A DNA stretch of 64,000 nucleotides. It comes from an uncultured Hyphomonas sp. (lineage in GTDB: Bacteria; Pseudomonadota; Alphaproteobacteria; Caulobacterales; Hyphomonadaceae). This document shows, one piece after another, positions 1 through 8,490 of this stretch. The translations under genes were made by a program, and so were the position numbers. The notes beneath the pieces were generated by a model. That model saw only the letters and a list, made by a program, of their open reading frames with translations, was not told the DNA's origin and did not search any database. Every line of letters starts with the position of its first letter. Positions within the stretch are counted from its first letter, which is position 1. The stretch spans positions 1,550,001 through 1,614,000 of the forward strand of contig NZ_OY782759.1 of assembly GCF_963678195.1 (NCBI RefSeq). Direction: 5' to 3'.

Positions 1-1272
1 CGTCTCATCCGACAGGTTGGCATCAAGGGGCATTGGCGCTGGATCGCATTGGGAATGCTGTGCCTGTCTCCCCTCTGGGGGCGCTATGCGAGCATCGTTC
101 GCATGGACATGATGCAGGTATTTTTCATGCTGGCCGCGCTCCTCTTCAGCAGCGAGGCTGTCCAGCGTATCACGCCAGTCCGCAACCTGGTCCTTGCGGG
201 TGCGTGTGTTGGTATTGCCGTCACCAGCAAGTTTCCAGGTATTGTATCGGCTGTCCCGGTCGTCGTCTGTGCCGGATTGCTGCTGAAGGACAAAGTTTGG
301 ACCGTGAGAAAGAGTTTCACGGTGCTGATGCTTTCAGGAATCGCCAGCATCGTTACCGCATTCCTCACAGGGCCTTATCTGTTCCTCAATTTCAGCGGCA
401 TGCTGAATGATGTCCTGTTTGAGGCGAGGGGCACGCATCTCGGCCACACGGGGGCAGGATTCCCGGAGCAAATAGTTTTCTATATGACAAGCGCACTTCC
501 CGAAGCGATATCCATCATCAGTGTTATTGTTGGCTTGGTCGGACTTATTACTGTTCTTCCCCGTTCAAATGCAGGAAAGCTGGTTAGTATTCTGGCGCTG
601 ATCTATCTCGTGTTTATATCCTGTCTTTCGCTCCAATGGGCACGTTGGACGTTGCCATTGTTACCGCTGCTGGCGATCGGCATCGCTGCTGGGGGAGATA
701 CAATCGAGAGTCTCGTGAAGCGGAAGTTCGCGGATCCGCGCTCCGGCGCGCTCTTTACCGGTGCCTGCATACTCTTGTTTGTGCCCATTCTGGCAACCCA
801 AACTTTTCCGGCTGCAATGGCGCGAGCGACTAATAGCAACACTCGTGTGCAGGCGCTTGCCTGGGTGGAACGGGAGGTCCCTGCCGGAACACGCATTCTG
901 ACGGAGACGTATGCGCCGGCGCTTCGTACCGACATGTACGACCTTTATGTGCCTGGCAATGAAGGAGGGTTCCAGCATTGGAGTGACCGGTCCAAGCGCG
1001 TCCGCCCAAGTGGTTATTATGGCCGTCTCCACGAAGGCTGGAACGGCGACCTGGAGGGTTTCAGAAGCGCTCTGGCCGATCTTGATATTGAATACGTGAT
1101 GCTGAGCGACTCCTTCTACAATCGCTACAAAGCGGATGAGACTGAAGGGCCGTCTGTGCTCCCGTTCTATGAAGCAGTTTTTGAAGACTATGATGTCATT
1201 AAGGAATTTGACAGTTCGCTTTTCACTCTCGGACAAAATGTCTTCATTCTGAAACGAAAAGAAGGTGCCTGA
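1..1272 (+). CDS. GT39/ArnT-like membrane glycosyltransferase, 5' end outside window
   Basis: The frame is open from base 1, so the true start lies upstream and only about 420 C-terminal residues are seen. They hold several hydrophobic helices in the first two thirds and a soluble tail of about 150 residues. This layout fits multi-membrane GT-C enzymes of the GT39/PMT_2 type, which move a sugar from a polyprenyl-phosphate carrier to a periplasmic acceptor. The N-terminal loop that normally carries the catalytic acidic residues is missing from the window, so the family call rests on topology and on the GtrB-like gene just downstream. Acceptor and sugar cannot be read. Other GT-C families are possible. 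Confidence 0.6.
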   Translation, partial: RLIRQVGIKGHWRWIALGMLCLSPLWGRYASIVRMDMMQVFFMLAALLFSSEAVQRITPVRNLVLAGACVGIAVTSKFPGIVSAVPVVVCAGLLLKDKVWTVRKSFTVLMLSGIASIVTAFLTGPYLFLNFSGMLNDVLFEARGTHLGHTGAGFPEQIVFYMTSALPEAISIISVIVGLVGLITVLPRSNAGKLVSILALIYLVFISCLSLQWARWTLPLLPLLAIGIAAGGDTIESLVKRKFADPRSGALFTGACILLFVPILATQTFPAAMARATNSNTRVQALAWVEREVPAGTRILTETYAPALRTDMYDLYVPGNEGGFQHWSDRSKRVRPSGYYGRLHEGWNGDLEGFRSALADLDIEYVMLSDSFYNRYKADETEGPSVLPFYEAVFEDYDVIKEFDSSLFTLGQNVFILKRKEGA

Positions 1273-1378
1273 TGTGATCAGGCAGACTGATTGCCGTGCT
1301 ACCTTACAATCTGGTACGTAAATTGCTCTCCCGGGAGATGAGTATCTGTATCGGGATTCAATCCTCAGGAGGCATGGA

Positions 1379-2356
1379 ATGGTAGAGCTCTCTCTGATCG
1401 TACCAATGTACAACGAGGAAGAGGTCTGCGCGGAGTTTTTCCGTGTTGTCGTTCCGATCATTGAGGACATAGCTGACAGTTATGAAATCCTGTGCGTTGA
1501 TGACGGAAGCTCTGACGGCACGGTCGAAGCGCTGGACAAGTTACGGAAGAGCAATCCCTCCATAAAAATACTTTGCTTGTCGCGGAATTTCGGCAAGGAA
1601 GCCGCGCTGACGGCAGGACTCGATTTCGCCACTGGCAAGGCGGTGATCCCAATCGATGCTGATCTGCAAGATCCGCCGGAGCTCATCCGGGAAATGGTCG
1701 AGAAGTGGCGCAACGGGGCAGAAGTGGTCCTGGCCCGGCGCGCTGATCGTGCCAGTGACAGCATTATGAAGCGAACCACGTCTCATCTGTTTTATCGCCT
1801 GATATCCAAGATTTCGAAACCAGATATCCCCGAAAATGTGGGGGATTTCCGACTGATGGACCGCATGGTTGTCGAGGCGCTGAAACAATTACCGGAGCGG
1901 GCCCGCTTCATGAAGGGCCTGTTTGCTTGGGTGGGCTACAAGACAGAGATCATTGATTATGTCCGTGTGCCCCGGACAGCTGGGGATACGAAGTTCAACT
2001 ATTTGAAACTCTGGAACTTCGGACTTGAGGGGATCGCGTCTTTTACATCTCTACCATTGAAGGTCTGGTCCTACTTCGGCGTCTTCATCAGCTTTCTGGG
2101 TGTGTGTTACATGCTGTTTCTGGTGATCAGGACCCTGATCACTGGTATTGATACGCCGGGTTATGCATCCTTGATGAGCGTGCAGCTCTTCTTCAACGGC
2201 ATACTGCTTCTTAGTCTCGGGGCGATTGGAGAATACCTGTCCAGAATCTTTATCGAGACCAAGCAGCGACCTGTTTACCTCGTGCGCCGCGCTGAGGGCG
2301 TACTTCCGGGGAAGTCAGAAGTCCGCGATCAGTCGCTTCAGACGTGCGGACGATGA
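1379..2356 (+). CDS. GtrB/DPM1-like polyprenyl-phosphate glycosyltransferase (GT2)
   Basis: This 325-residue protein starts with a GT-A glycosyltransferase domain: VPMYNEEE near residue 8, DDGSSDG near 42 and the metal-binding DADLQDPP near 97. Two C-terminal membrane helices (about 235-258 and 268-292) follow. That is the architecture of GtrB/ArnC/DPM-type enzymes, which load a sugar from a nucleotide donor onto undecaprenyl phosphate at the inner face of the membrane. An AGGAGG site at 1367-1372 supports the start. The stop overlaps the ATG of a GtrA-like fragment, so GT39-like, GtrB and GtrA formed one carrier-linked glycosylation unit. The donor sugar is unknown. Confidence 0.85.
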   Translation: MVELSLIVPMYNEEEVCAEFFRVVVPIIEDIADSYEILCVDDGSSDGTVEALDKLRKSNPSIKILCLSRNFGKEAALTAGLDFATGKAVIPIDADLQDPPELIREMVEKWRNGAEVVLARRADRASDSIMKRTTSHLFYRLISKISKPDIPENVGDFRLMDRMVVEALKQLPERARFMKGLFAWVGYKTEIIDYVRVPRTAGDTKFNYLKLWNFGLEGIASFTSLPLKVWSYFGVFISFLGVCYMLFLVIRTLITGIDTPGYASLMSVQLFFNGILLLSLGAIGEYLSRIFIETKQRPVYLVRRAEGVLPGKSEVRDQSLQTCGR

Positions 2357-2484
2357 AATCCCACCACCTGATAGAAGTCTTTTTGTTCGCAGCAGTTGGA
2401 GTGAGCGCCTCCATTGTGCACTTCGTTGTAGGCGTTTTGCTTGTCCGTCGTCAGGTATTTGAGACTTCAGGCTGCCTGACTTAA
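2353..2484 (+). pseudogene. GtrA-like flippase, truncated by IS insertion
   Basis: The ATG overlaps the gtrB-like stop (ATGA). The first 30 or so codons give a short polar start and a hydrophobic helix with a GtrA-like pattern (LFAAVGVSASIVHF then VVGVLLV). At 2442 the frame enters the end of an insertion sequence and reads 13 or so IS-derived residues to a stop at 2484. GtrA proteins normally have four membrane helices in about 120-150 residues, so this product lacks most of the fold. No continuation was recognised on the far side of either IS copy, so the rest of the gene was probably lost by a rearrangement. Confidence 0.7.
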
Positions 2485-3532
2485 GGAGGGTTTGGCGCAT
2501 CTGGGTTGAGTTAAGCAGCGGATTGGGCGTGCTGCAAGCGCCGTAGTTTCATGGTCCTCCTTTTGATTCTTTCGCGTTCGAGCAGGATGGTCTGGCCGCG
2601 GCCCGTATAGACATCGGCGGGAGTGAGATTGTTCAGGCTCTCGTGATAGCGCTGGTGGTTGTAGTAACCGACGAACGCATCGAGCTGCGCTTCAAGGTCT
2701 CCCGGCAGGAAGTAGTTTTCCAGCAGGATGCGGTTCTTCAGCGTCTGATGCCAGCGTTCGATCTTTCCTTGCGTCTGGGGATGATAGGGCGCGCCGCGCG
2801 TATGCTTCATTCCCCTGTCGGCAAGATACTCAGCCAGGTCGCCAGAGATGTAGGATGGTCCGTTGTCTGAGAGTAGTCTCGGACGATGAGCCACATTCGC
2901 CTCATCCAGTCCTGAAGCCTCCAGTGCCAGGTTGAGCGTATCCTCAACATCGCTCGTCGCCATGCCGGTGCAGAGCTTCCAGGCAATGATGTAGCGGGAG
3001 AAGTCATCGAGCACGGTTGAGAGATAGAACCATCCCCAGCCGATCACTTTCAAATAGGTGAAGTCGGTCTGCCAGAGCTGGTTTGGCGCGGTGGTTTTCT
3101 CCCTGAACTCGTCAGCAGCTTTCATCACGATGAAGGCCGGGCTCGTGATCAGGTCGTGGGCCCTCAAAAGCCTGTAAACACTGGCTTCCGAGACGAAGTA
3201 GCGTTTCTCGTCTGTGAACGTCACCGCTAGCTCCCGGGGAGAGAGAGCCGGCCGGCCGAGCGCCATTTCCAGAACCTGCTCGCGCACCTCGTTCGGGATG
3301 CGGTTCCAGACCCGGCCAGAGCCGCCGCGCAGGCCTTCCAGCACGATGCGGATCTTCTCTTCGGCGGAGAATTTGCGCCGGGTCTTCCGGCGGATTTCCT
3401 TCACATGTTTTTCGGCCGATCCGTCCGGCCCGGATTTCTGTCTCATCTTCGCTCCCTGAATGGGCTACGATGTGCCAGAAATCCTCCTTAAGCAATTTGC
3501 CCGATCTGTCTCATGGTCGCTGACGGGGAACA
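2442..3532 (-). mobile_element. IS3-family element, copy 1, internally deleted
   Basis: Comparison with the second copy at 24035-25539 sets both ends. The left end begins TGTCCGTCGTCAG and the right end, read inwards on the other strand, begins TGTTCCCCGTCAG. These are imperfect terminal inverted repeats of TG...CA type. Further inside, both ends share CTTAAGGAGG. The copy is 1091 bases against 1505 for copy 2. Nearly all the difference is one deletion of 413 bases across the orfA/orfB junction. No matching target duplication is visible (gct before, gtc after). The left end interrupts a gtrA-like gene. Confidence 0.85.
2511..3446 (-). pseudogene. Fused, deleted OrfA-OrfB of IS3-family transposase
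   Basis: The first 40 or so residues match OrfA of copy 2 up to VLEGLRG, then the protein jumps into OrfB at GGSGRVWNR. The rest of OrfA and the N-terminal helix-turn-helix part of OrfB are gone. The 413-base deletion lies between two imperfect copies of CCGCGCxGGxCTTCCAG and happens to restore an open frame. The catalytic core is still present, with D in WQTDFTY, D in SDNGPSY and E in GKIERWHQ. The product keeps the DDE domain but has lost most DNA-binding parts, so it is probably not an active transposase. Confidence 0.8.
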
Positions 3533-3709
3533 GTCGCCGCTGGACCTGAAGCGGACACTTGGTAATGTGCATGTAATTACCGCCACTTCTGTCTGAGGAG
3601 CCGGTGTGTTTTCGTATCGGAAATCTGCCCTACTTACCGCGGAGCCGCTCCCTCGAAGCTGAAGCGACAGCTGGGTCGTTTCTCCAGAAGCCTGTTTGCT
3701 CCCTCCCGC

Positions 3710-4354
3710 TCACTGCCCGCCCGTGAGTGCGGCCATCCGATCTGTAAACGTAATCATGCGATCGACGTCCTCCGGCTTTATCAGGTTCTGTTTCTGAGCA
3801 TAGTCGACCAAAATGAGGTAGGAGCCGTAATTCAGCTGGGAAGAGTCGGCGAAGGTTGCTGACCAGTCCGGGGTCATTTCTTCCGTCACCGTAGTCAGAT
3901 AATCAACTTCATCATAGCAGGACTTTGCCGCCATCTGGGCGGCATAGAAATTTCTGACCATTCCGTATGCTCCGCCCATGACCGCACCGCCGACCATGCC
4001 GGCTTCGCCCATGCTGCCTAGGAAAGCGCCGTTCATCGCGTACTCTTCGATTTCACCCGGATTTGTCAGTGGGCCTCCATAAGTCCGGCACATCCGTGCA
4101 CGAAGTTCCCGCGAGCATTCGTATATGCGCTCAGAGCCCGGTACCGCGGTGATGCCACTCAAATTCTCATCCGACCAGATCATCATGGCGCCAGCAAAAG
4201 TAACGGCATCCGGCTGTGTAGATGCGAGGATCCGGCAATTGAGGTAGGCGGGTTCAGCCTTCATCCCTTGGGCGCTGGCCACTGAAGCGGTCGCGGTAGT
4301 AAAAGACACCGCGATCGCTGCGGTTTTCAGGATGCTTTTGAGGGGCGTGAACAT
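3710..4354 (-). CDS. Exported protein of unknown function
   Basis: I chose the internal ATG at 4354 because an AGGAG lies 9 bases upstream and the protein then begins with a clear signal peptide (residues 1-29, cleavage after ASA). The mature part of about 185 residues has four or five Cys and a Gly/Met/Ala-rich hydrophobic stretch (GSMGEAGMVGGAVMGG) that might insert into or sit against a membrane. I recognise no family. It is the last of three minus-strand exported-protein genes that back onto the srf/tag-like locus. A role in the same envelope system is only a positional guess. Confidence 0.55.
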   Translation of the reverse strand: MFTPLKSILKTAAIAVSFTTATASVASAQGMKAEPAYLNCRILASTQPDAVTFAGAMMIWSDENLSGITAVPGSERIYECSRELRARMCRTYGGPLTNPGEIEEYAMNGAFLGSMGEAGMVGGAVMGGAYGMVRNFYAAQMAAKSCYDEVDYLTTVTEEMTPDWSATFADSSQLNYGSYLILVDYAQKQNLIKPEDVDRMITFTDRMAALTGGQ

Positions 4355-4421
4355 TTGGACAATCTCCTGATCGGTCTGGGGGGCGTTTGATGCTGTTGGT
4401 GTCATGTCAGGGGACCGGTCA

Positions 4422-4934
4422 TCAGGGACCGGACGGACCTTTCAGGCCCTTCTGATCCTTGCTGAACTTCGGGGGCGGATGATTGTTGGCTGGAGGCTGG
4501 CCGGGCGGCCTGGTGCTGGCGGTGTCTTTCTTGCCCGCGCCCGAGACCTTGTTGAATTTCGGTGTGATGGAGTCTTTCGCCGCCTTGTTGAAGGATGATT
4601 TGGCAGAGCCTTCCCGTGCTGCCTTGTTGAACACCGGCTTGATGGACGCCCGGGCCGCCGTGTTGAAAGCGGTCTTGGTGCCGATCTTGGCTGCACCTTG
4701 CAGACTGCCAGGCTTCCCGGCGACGGTCGAACTAACCGGCTTTCCGGTTTTGACGATCCGGTGTGGATTGGCAGCTTTTTCGAAGTCTTTCTTGATTTTG
4801 GGCGGAGGCTTCCGCTGGGCGAAGGCCTGAGCAACCGAGAAGGTGGCCTGGCCGTCAGTCAAGTGGATGGACGGGTTGAGAAGAAACAAAAGGGCGAGCA
4901 CTGCCGCTGCGCGTCCCAACTTCCAAATCATCAT
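4422..4934 (-). CDS. Exported Lys/Pro-rich protein with F-x-K-A-A repeats
   Basis: The protein has 170 residues. A signal peptide (about 1-39, ending AFA|QR) is followed by a very basic low-complexity chain. The unit F-x-(K/T)-A-A recurs at residues 51, 90, 102, 115 and in degenerate form at 127. The last four are spaced 12-13 residues apart and linked by S-I-K-P / S-I-T-P. The tail is rich in Pro, Lys and Gly. AAGGGGAC upstream supports the start. No known domain is recognised. The neighbouring protein (5079-5813) has the same I-K-P-x-F style motif, which suggests that the two are related or handled by the same partner. Confidence 0.6.
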   Translation of the reverse strand: MMIWKLGRAAAVLALLFLLNPSIHLTDGQATFSVAQAFAQRKPPPKIKKDFEKAANPHRIVKTGKPVSSTVAGKPGSLQGAAKIGTKTAFNTAARASIKPVFNKAAREGSAKSSFNKAAKDSITPKFNKVSGAGKKDTASTRPPGQPPANNHPPPKFSKDQKGLKGPSGP

Positions 4935-5078
4935 TTGCGTCCCCTTGTTTCTGTGCCGATCAGGCCGAGCTGTCGATCGAGCGTGCGTTCAAGCCGCTCA
5001 ACCACCCGCTGACGTTCCGACCTGGCAAGTATTGTGAAGTCCGGTTGAGCAGCGTTACCAGGATAAAGCCGAGGTGGA

Positions 5079-5813
5079 TCATTTCAGTCCAATCCTTGCT
5101 CTAACGCTCTGGGACGATACTTTCACGTACGGCCCGGAATGGATGTTTCCTGCCTCAGCGCCCTTATAGTTGCCTTTGTTGACAATTACCGTTTCGTCAG
5201 GTCGCTTTGGATTGGTGTAGCGCACGCCATTACCGTCCCGTGAGGGGCCTTTGTTCCAGCCTTTCTGCGCCAGCTGCCGATCGGCGATCTTCAGGGCTTC
5301 ATGATAGGTTTTTCCCTGCATCGTTTTTGCGGTTTTAATCGCGAGATCCGACGTCACTCGCGTCTTGACGATGTTCCCGTCCTTGTCCCTAACTTTTGTC
5401 GACTTCTGGGATTTCAGGCCGGCTCTTGCCTGGAACACCGGTTGGATCGGGCCGGAGCCGGAAGTGGCTTTCGCTGTGGTGGTGGAGGCGTCCTTTGCTT
5501 TCGCATTGGCCGACTTGCCCTTGGCGACTTTGTCTTTGTGACCCTTGGCGAAAGTGGGCTTGATCTCTGTTTGCTGTTTGGATGCGGTCTTGGAGGCGCC
5601 GTGTGACTTCCCGACGATGGTCTCTTGTTTATCTGACTTCTTTTTGCTGCGGGATTTCTTTTTGTTCTTGAGTTTGATCGCGCGGGCTTTGATCCCGCTG
5701 CCGCCGGAAGCGTGACTCTCGACGAATGGAACGGAGATTGGGGGCGGCGCCACATAACAGCTGCCAACCAGTGCCGCGATCAAAACGGTTCTGAGAAGTT
5801 GGCGCCACATCAT
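5079..5813 (-). CDS. Exported basic protein, possible lipoprotein with small toxin-like C-terminal domain
   Basis: The protein has 244 residues. Residues 1-19 form a hydrophobic leader ending L-V-G-S-C, a plausible lipobox with Cys19. Residues 40-140 are Lys-rich low complexity with I-K-P-T-F (84-88) and I-Q-P-V-F (123-127). From about 150 the chain becomes a compact domain with GWNKGPSRDGNGVRY, NPKRPDETVIVNKG and HSGPYVKVS. That size, position and basic character resemble C-terminal domains of polymorphic toxins, but I cannot name a family and no immunity gene is obvious. The promoter region is shared with the divergent srf-type locus. Confidence 0.55.
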   Translation of the reverse strand: MMWRQLLRTVLIAALVGSCYVAPPPISVPFVESHASGGSGIKARAIKLKNKKKSRSKKKSDKQETIVGKSHGASKTASKQQTEIKPTFAKGHKDKVAKGKSANAKAKDASTTTAKATSGSGPIQPVFQARAGLKSQKSTKVRDKDGNIVKTRVTSDLAIKTAKTMQGKTYHEALKIADRQLAQKGWNKGPSRDGNGVRYTNPKRPDETVIVNKGNYKGAEAGNIHSGPYVKVSSQSVRARIGLK

Positions 5814-6194
5814 GCTGGATTTGCCTCCCCTCCACCTGAAATTGGTGCACCTGAATTCATTTTAAGGTGAAAAGAGGCCGCTTGCATAGTCTTGCGCTTG
5901 GCTGCCGGCGATTTTGTCAGGAAATCGCTTGGGGAGAAGCAGAATTCCCACCTGAAGAGAAACATCGATATTCAGCGACGATAAGCGGTTTGCGAGCTTG
6001 TAAACTTGCTGGATCACTCTAGTGTATGTGCAGAGGGACGACAAAAGCGTGGGGACGTGAATATTCATTTTTTTTCAATCCAACATATTCAGCGGCGTCG
6101 TGCCTTCGGCGCTTCGAATCCGAATTCAGGCCGATTGCACCGCTAGCGGGCAGACTGCCCGGCCACGGCCGGACACCTGTCAAGAAATTACACG
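5814..6194. other. Divergent intergenic region with two overlapping hairpins near the plus-strand start
   Basis: This 381-base gap between divergent genes must hold promoters for both directions, but I see no confident -35/-10 pair. Just before the ATG at 6195 there are two GC-rich inverted repeats that share bases: CGGGCA-gac-TGCCCG (6147-6161) and CCGGCC-ac-GGCCGG (6159-6172). They cannot form fully at the same time. They lie about 22 bases from the start, where they could affect translation. No strong ribosome-binding site precedes the ATG. No small gene was recognised. Confidence 0.45.
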
Positions 6195-8372
6195 ATGATA
6201 CGTATTACCCGTACCCCCGCCGATGAATATGAGATGCCCGAAGGGGACGGCCCTTCGGCACGGTATGAGCGTTTGCGGCGTCTTCTGACGGGACGAGTTT
6301 CGGCTCCGACCATGTCGCTGTTTCCCGAACCCAAGGCGGTGGCCGATGGCGGTATAGACTGGATCAGCAATCTAGGGGGGCAGCCGGTTGCGCTGACCTC
6401 CCTTCCGGAAGAGCAGCAGCTCGCGGCCACAAGCATTCTGGACGAGCGCCTGCAAGGTCTGCGCGTTGCCGCCCAAGACCTTGAACAGACATCACCGGCA
6501 GACGCTGCATTTCTTCGTGAGGTTGCGTCCCGGCCGTCCGACAAGGATGTGTTTGTCCTCAATGGACAGCCCACGATTGTTGGTTGGGGGTTGAGACGGC
6601 CTGGGGAGGTAGACATCCCGCCCGCTGCAGCGGCAGCGACGGCAGCGGACATTGCACCGGAAGTGGAAGCCCGTCCGAAACGCTGGTGGCTTTGGGGCAT
6701 TCTGGGGGGATTGCTACTGATCGCGGCGCTCGTGGCGGCCTGGTGGCTTTTCCTGAGAGGGGATCCCTACGCGGACCTGCTGGCGAAGGTCGAGGTGGCG
6801 GATTGTGCAGAGCTGCAGGACATTCGCAGCCGGAAGGGGCTCTTCAAACTCGACGATGAGCGTTATGTGGTATTGCTCGTGGACGTGGACCGGCGGCTTG
6901 CCGATTGCGCCTATGAAAAGGTCAAGTCGCAGGTCGAGGCGGCAGAGAAAGACTGTGAAGCGTTGGAAGACCTGCGTGAAATCGACATCCTGATGAGCTC
7001 CCAGGAGGATCGGTACAAGGTCTTGCGGGAACGCGTGGATTCGCAATTACTCGATTGCACTTATGAGCGGGTGAAAAACACCGTCGAGACGGCGGAGTGC
7101 CCGGCATTGCGGCCGCTGCTCGCGAGTGAGCCCTACCTCGCAAAACCGCCGGAACAGCGCTTTATGGAACTGCGTGCGGCGGCTCTCACTCGGGGTGCCG
7201 ATTGTGAATATGAACGCATCTCCGCTGCCGTCGAGGAATATGAGGGGCAGTGCGAGCCGACACAGGAATTGCTCGACGGCGAGGCCTATCTGTTGTCGCC
7301 GCCTGAAGAACGCTACTCGGTATTGCGGGCTTCGGTGGACAATACATTGCTGGAGTGCCGTATCGCCGACTTGCGCGAAAAGCTCGAGGCTGCCGATTGC
7401 GAGGAGGTGCGGCAACTGTATGAAACAGAGCCCTTGCTGGCACTGGACGATCCCCGGATAGCCGAATTGCGGGAGATCGGCGACGAAAAGATCGCCGATT
7501 GTGAGTTCGGGGAAGTCGAAGACGCAGTCAACGAAGCGATGGGAGACTGCAAGGCGATGTCGAGCCTGCTGGCTGGAGAGCCGCGCCTGAACAATGCAGC
7601 CCCCCGCTTCAAGGCGCTGCGCAGCAAATTGAACAAGGACCTGATGGCCTGCAAGGCGCAGCAGGCAAAAGACGCGCTTGATCAGTGCGCGGGCGAGCGC
7701 CCCGAAGAACTGGCCCCTCAGCTGGTCGTGGTCATGGACCAGTCCGGCAGCATGGACACATCGATGGGCATTACCCAGGCCATGCAAGACCGGTGGAACC
7801 GGATGATCCAGGTGAACTCGCTTCTCGGCACGATTCAAGCTGCTGCAGAGAAGGAGCAGATTATCGCCTCGACCCCCTCGCGGATGACTGTCGCCAAGGA
7901 TGCCTTGCGCATGGTGGTGTCGACGCTTCCGTCGGACGTGCCGGTCGGTCTGGTGGAAGTCTCCGATTGCACGCGCGCGATCAATCACGGCTTTTTCAGA
8001 CCGTCACAGCGGGGATCCTTGCTGAGCATCATTAACCGCGCTTCGCCCAAGAACGGCACTCCGCTTGCGGATGGGGTCTCCCGGGCAGGCAACCTGATTA
8101 CGGATAAGAACCGGCCTGCCGTTATGGTCGTGGTGTCCGACGGCGATGAAAGCTGCGGAGGCAATGTCTGCGCGGTCGGTCAGAGCCTGGCCCGGAGCCA
8201 CCCCAAGCTGACGATCAACGTTGTCGATATCCTGGGAGTTGGCGCTGCGAACTGCCTGGCCGAGGCAACCGGTGGGAAAGTGTATCCGGCAAACAATGCC
8301 GCCGATGTGGCCTCAACGATGGAACGTGCAGCATCTGAGGCGCTAGGCCCGCAAAGGTGCCGCAAAAAGTGA
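6195..8372 (+). CDS. VWA-domain membrane protein with SrfA-like N-domain and six Cys-paired repeats
   Basis: The protein has 725 residues. Residues 1-135 resemble the N-terminal domain of the next protein (GDGPSARYERLRRLL, then GGIDW and a run ending VFVLNGQPTIVGWG). One membrane helix follows (about 164-187). Residues 201-495 are six tandem repeats of about 50 residues, each with two Cys (204/238, 254/288, 302/337, 353/388, 402/436, 452/486). A von Willebrand factor A domain begins near 508 with the MIDAS motif D-Q-S-G-S (515-519), a Thr in TPLADG and an Asp in VSDGDES. With the helix as anchor the repeats and VWA domain should be periplasmic, where the Cys could form disulfides. It is the first gene of the SrfABC run, so partner binding or scaffolding is likely. 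The exact role is unknown. Confidence 0.75.
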   Translation: MIRITRTPADEYEMPEGDGPSARYERLRRLLTGRVSAPTMSLFPEPKAVADGGIDWISNLGGQPVALTSLPEEQQLAATSILDERLQGLRVAAQDLEQTSPADAAFLREVASRPSDKDVFVLNGQPTIVGWGLRRPGEVDIPPAAAAATAADIAPEVEARPKRWWLWGILGGLLLIAALVAAWWLFLRGDPYADLLAKVEVADCAELQDIRSRKGLFKLDDERYVVLLVDVDRRLADCAYEKVKSQVEAAEKDCEALEDLREIDILMSSQEDRYKVLRERVDSQLLDCTYERVKNTVETAECPALRPLLASEPYLAKPPEQRFMELRAAALTRGADCEYERISAAVEEYEGQCEPTQELLDGEAYLLSPPEERYSVLRASVDNTLLECRIADLREKLEAADCEEVRQLYETEPLLALDDPRIAELREIGDEKIADCEFGEVEDAVNEAMGDCKAMSSLLAGEPRLNNAAPRFKALRSKLNKDLMACKAQQAKDALDQCAGERPEELAPQLVVVMDQSGSMDTSMGITQAMQDRWNRMIQVNSLLGTIQAAAEKEQIIASTPSRMTVAKDALRMVVSTLPSDVPVGLVEVSDCTRAINHGFFRPSQRGSLLSIINRASPKNGTPLADGVSRAGNLITDKNRPAVMVVVSDGDESCGGNVCAVGQSLARSHPKLTINVVDILGVGAANCLAEATGGKVYPANNAADVASTMERAASEALGPQRCRKK
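6795..7680 (+). repeat. Six protein-coding tandem repeats of about 150 bases
   Basis: The repeats encode residues 201-495 of the VWA protein. Each unit begins near a Cys in a context like (A/E)DC-x-x-L, has a central E-R-Y/R-F-x-x-L-R, and ends D-C-x-Y-E-R-(V/I). First-Cys positions 204, 254, 302, 353, 402 and 452 give a period of about 50 residues. The units have diverged at the DNA level, so this is an old protein repeat rather than a recent tandem duplication. I do not recognise the repeat family. Confidence 0.7.
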
Positions 8373-8490
8373 CACGGAAGGGACCTCATACGTCGAAAGT
8401 GGCACGTTTGACCGACGGGCGGCTTGCCAGGAGGTGCTGGCGCCCCGCAGATTGCCATGGGCCCCTTGAGAACATTGGAGCGAACCGATC

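Noticed and set aside
661-1470. Long minus-strand open frame of about 269 residues opposite the GT39-like and GtrB-like genes
   Set aside because: It is antisense to two well supported genes, has the Cys/Arg/Ser-rich look of a shadow frame and shows no domain.
6795-7680. CRISPR-like or other DNA-level repeat array
   Set aside because: The periodicity is in the protein (about 50 residues per unit); the DNA units are too diverged and there are no uniform spacers.
7047-7988. Minus-strand open frame of 313 residues opposite the VWA/repeat gene
   Set aside because: The plus-strand repeats and VWA motifs clearly mark the coding strand; the antisense frame is rich in His/Arg/Leu as expected from a shadow.
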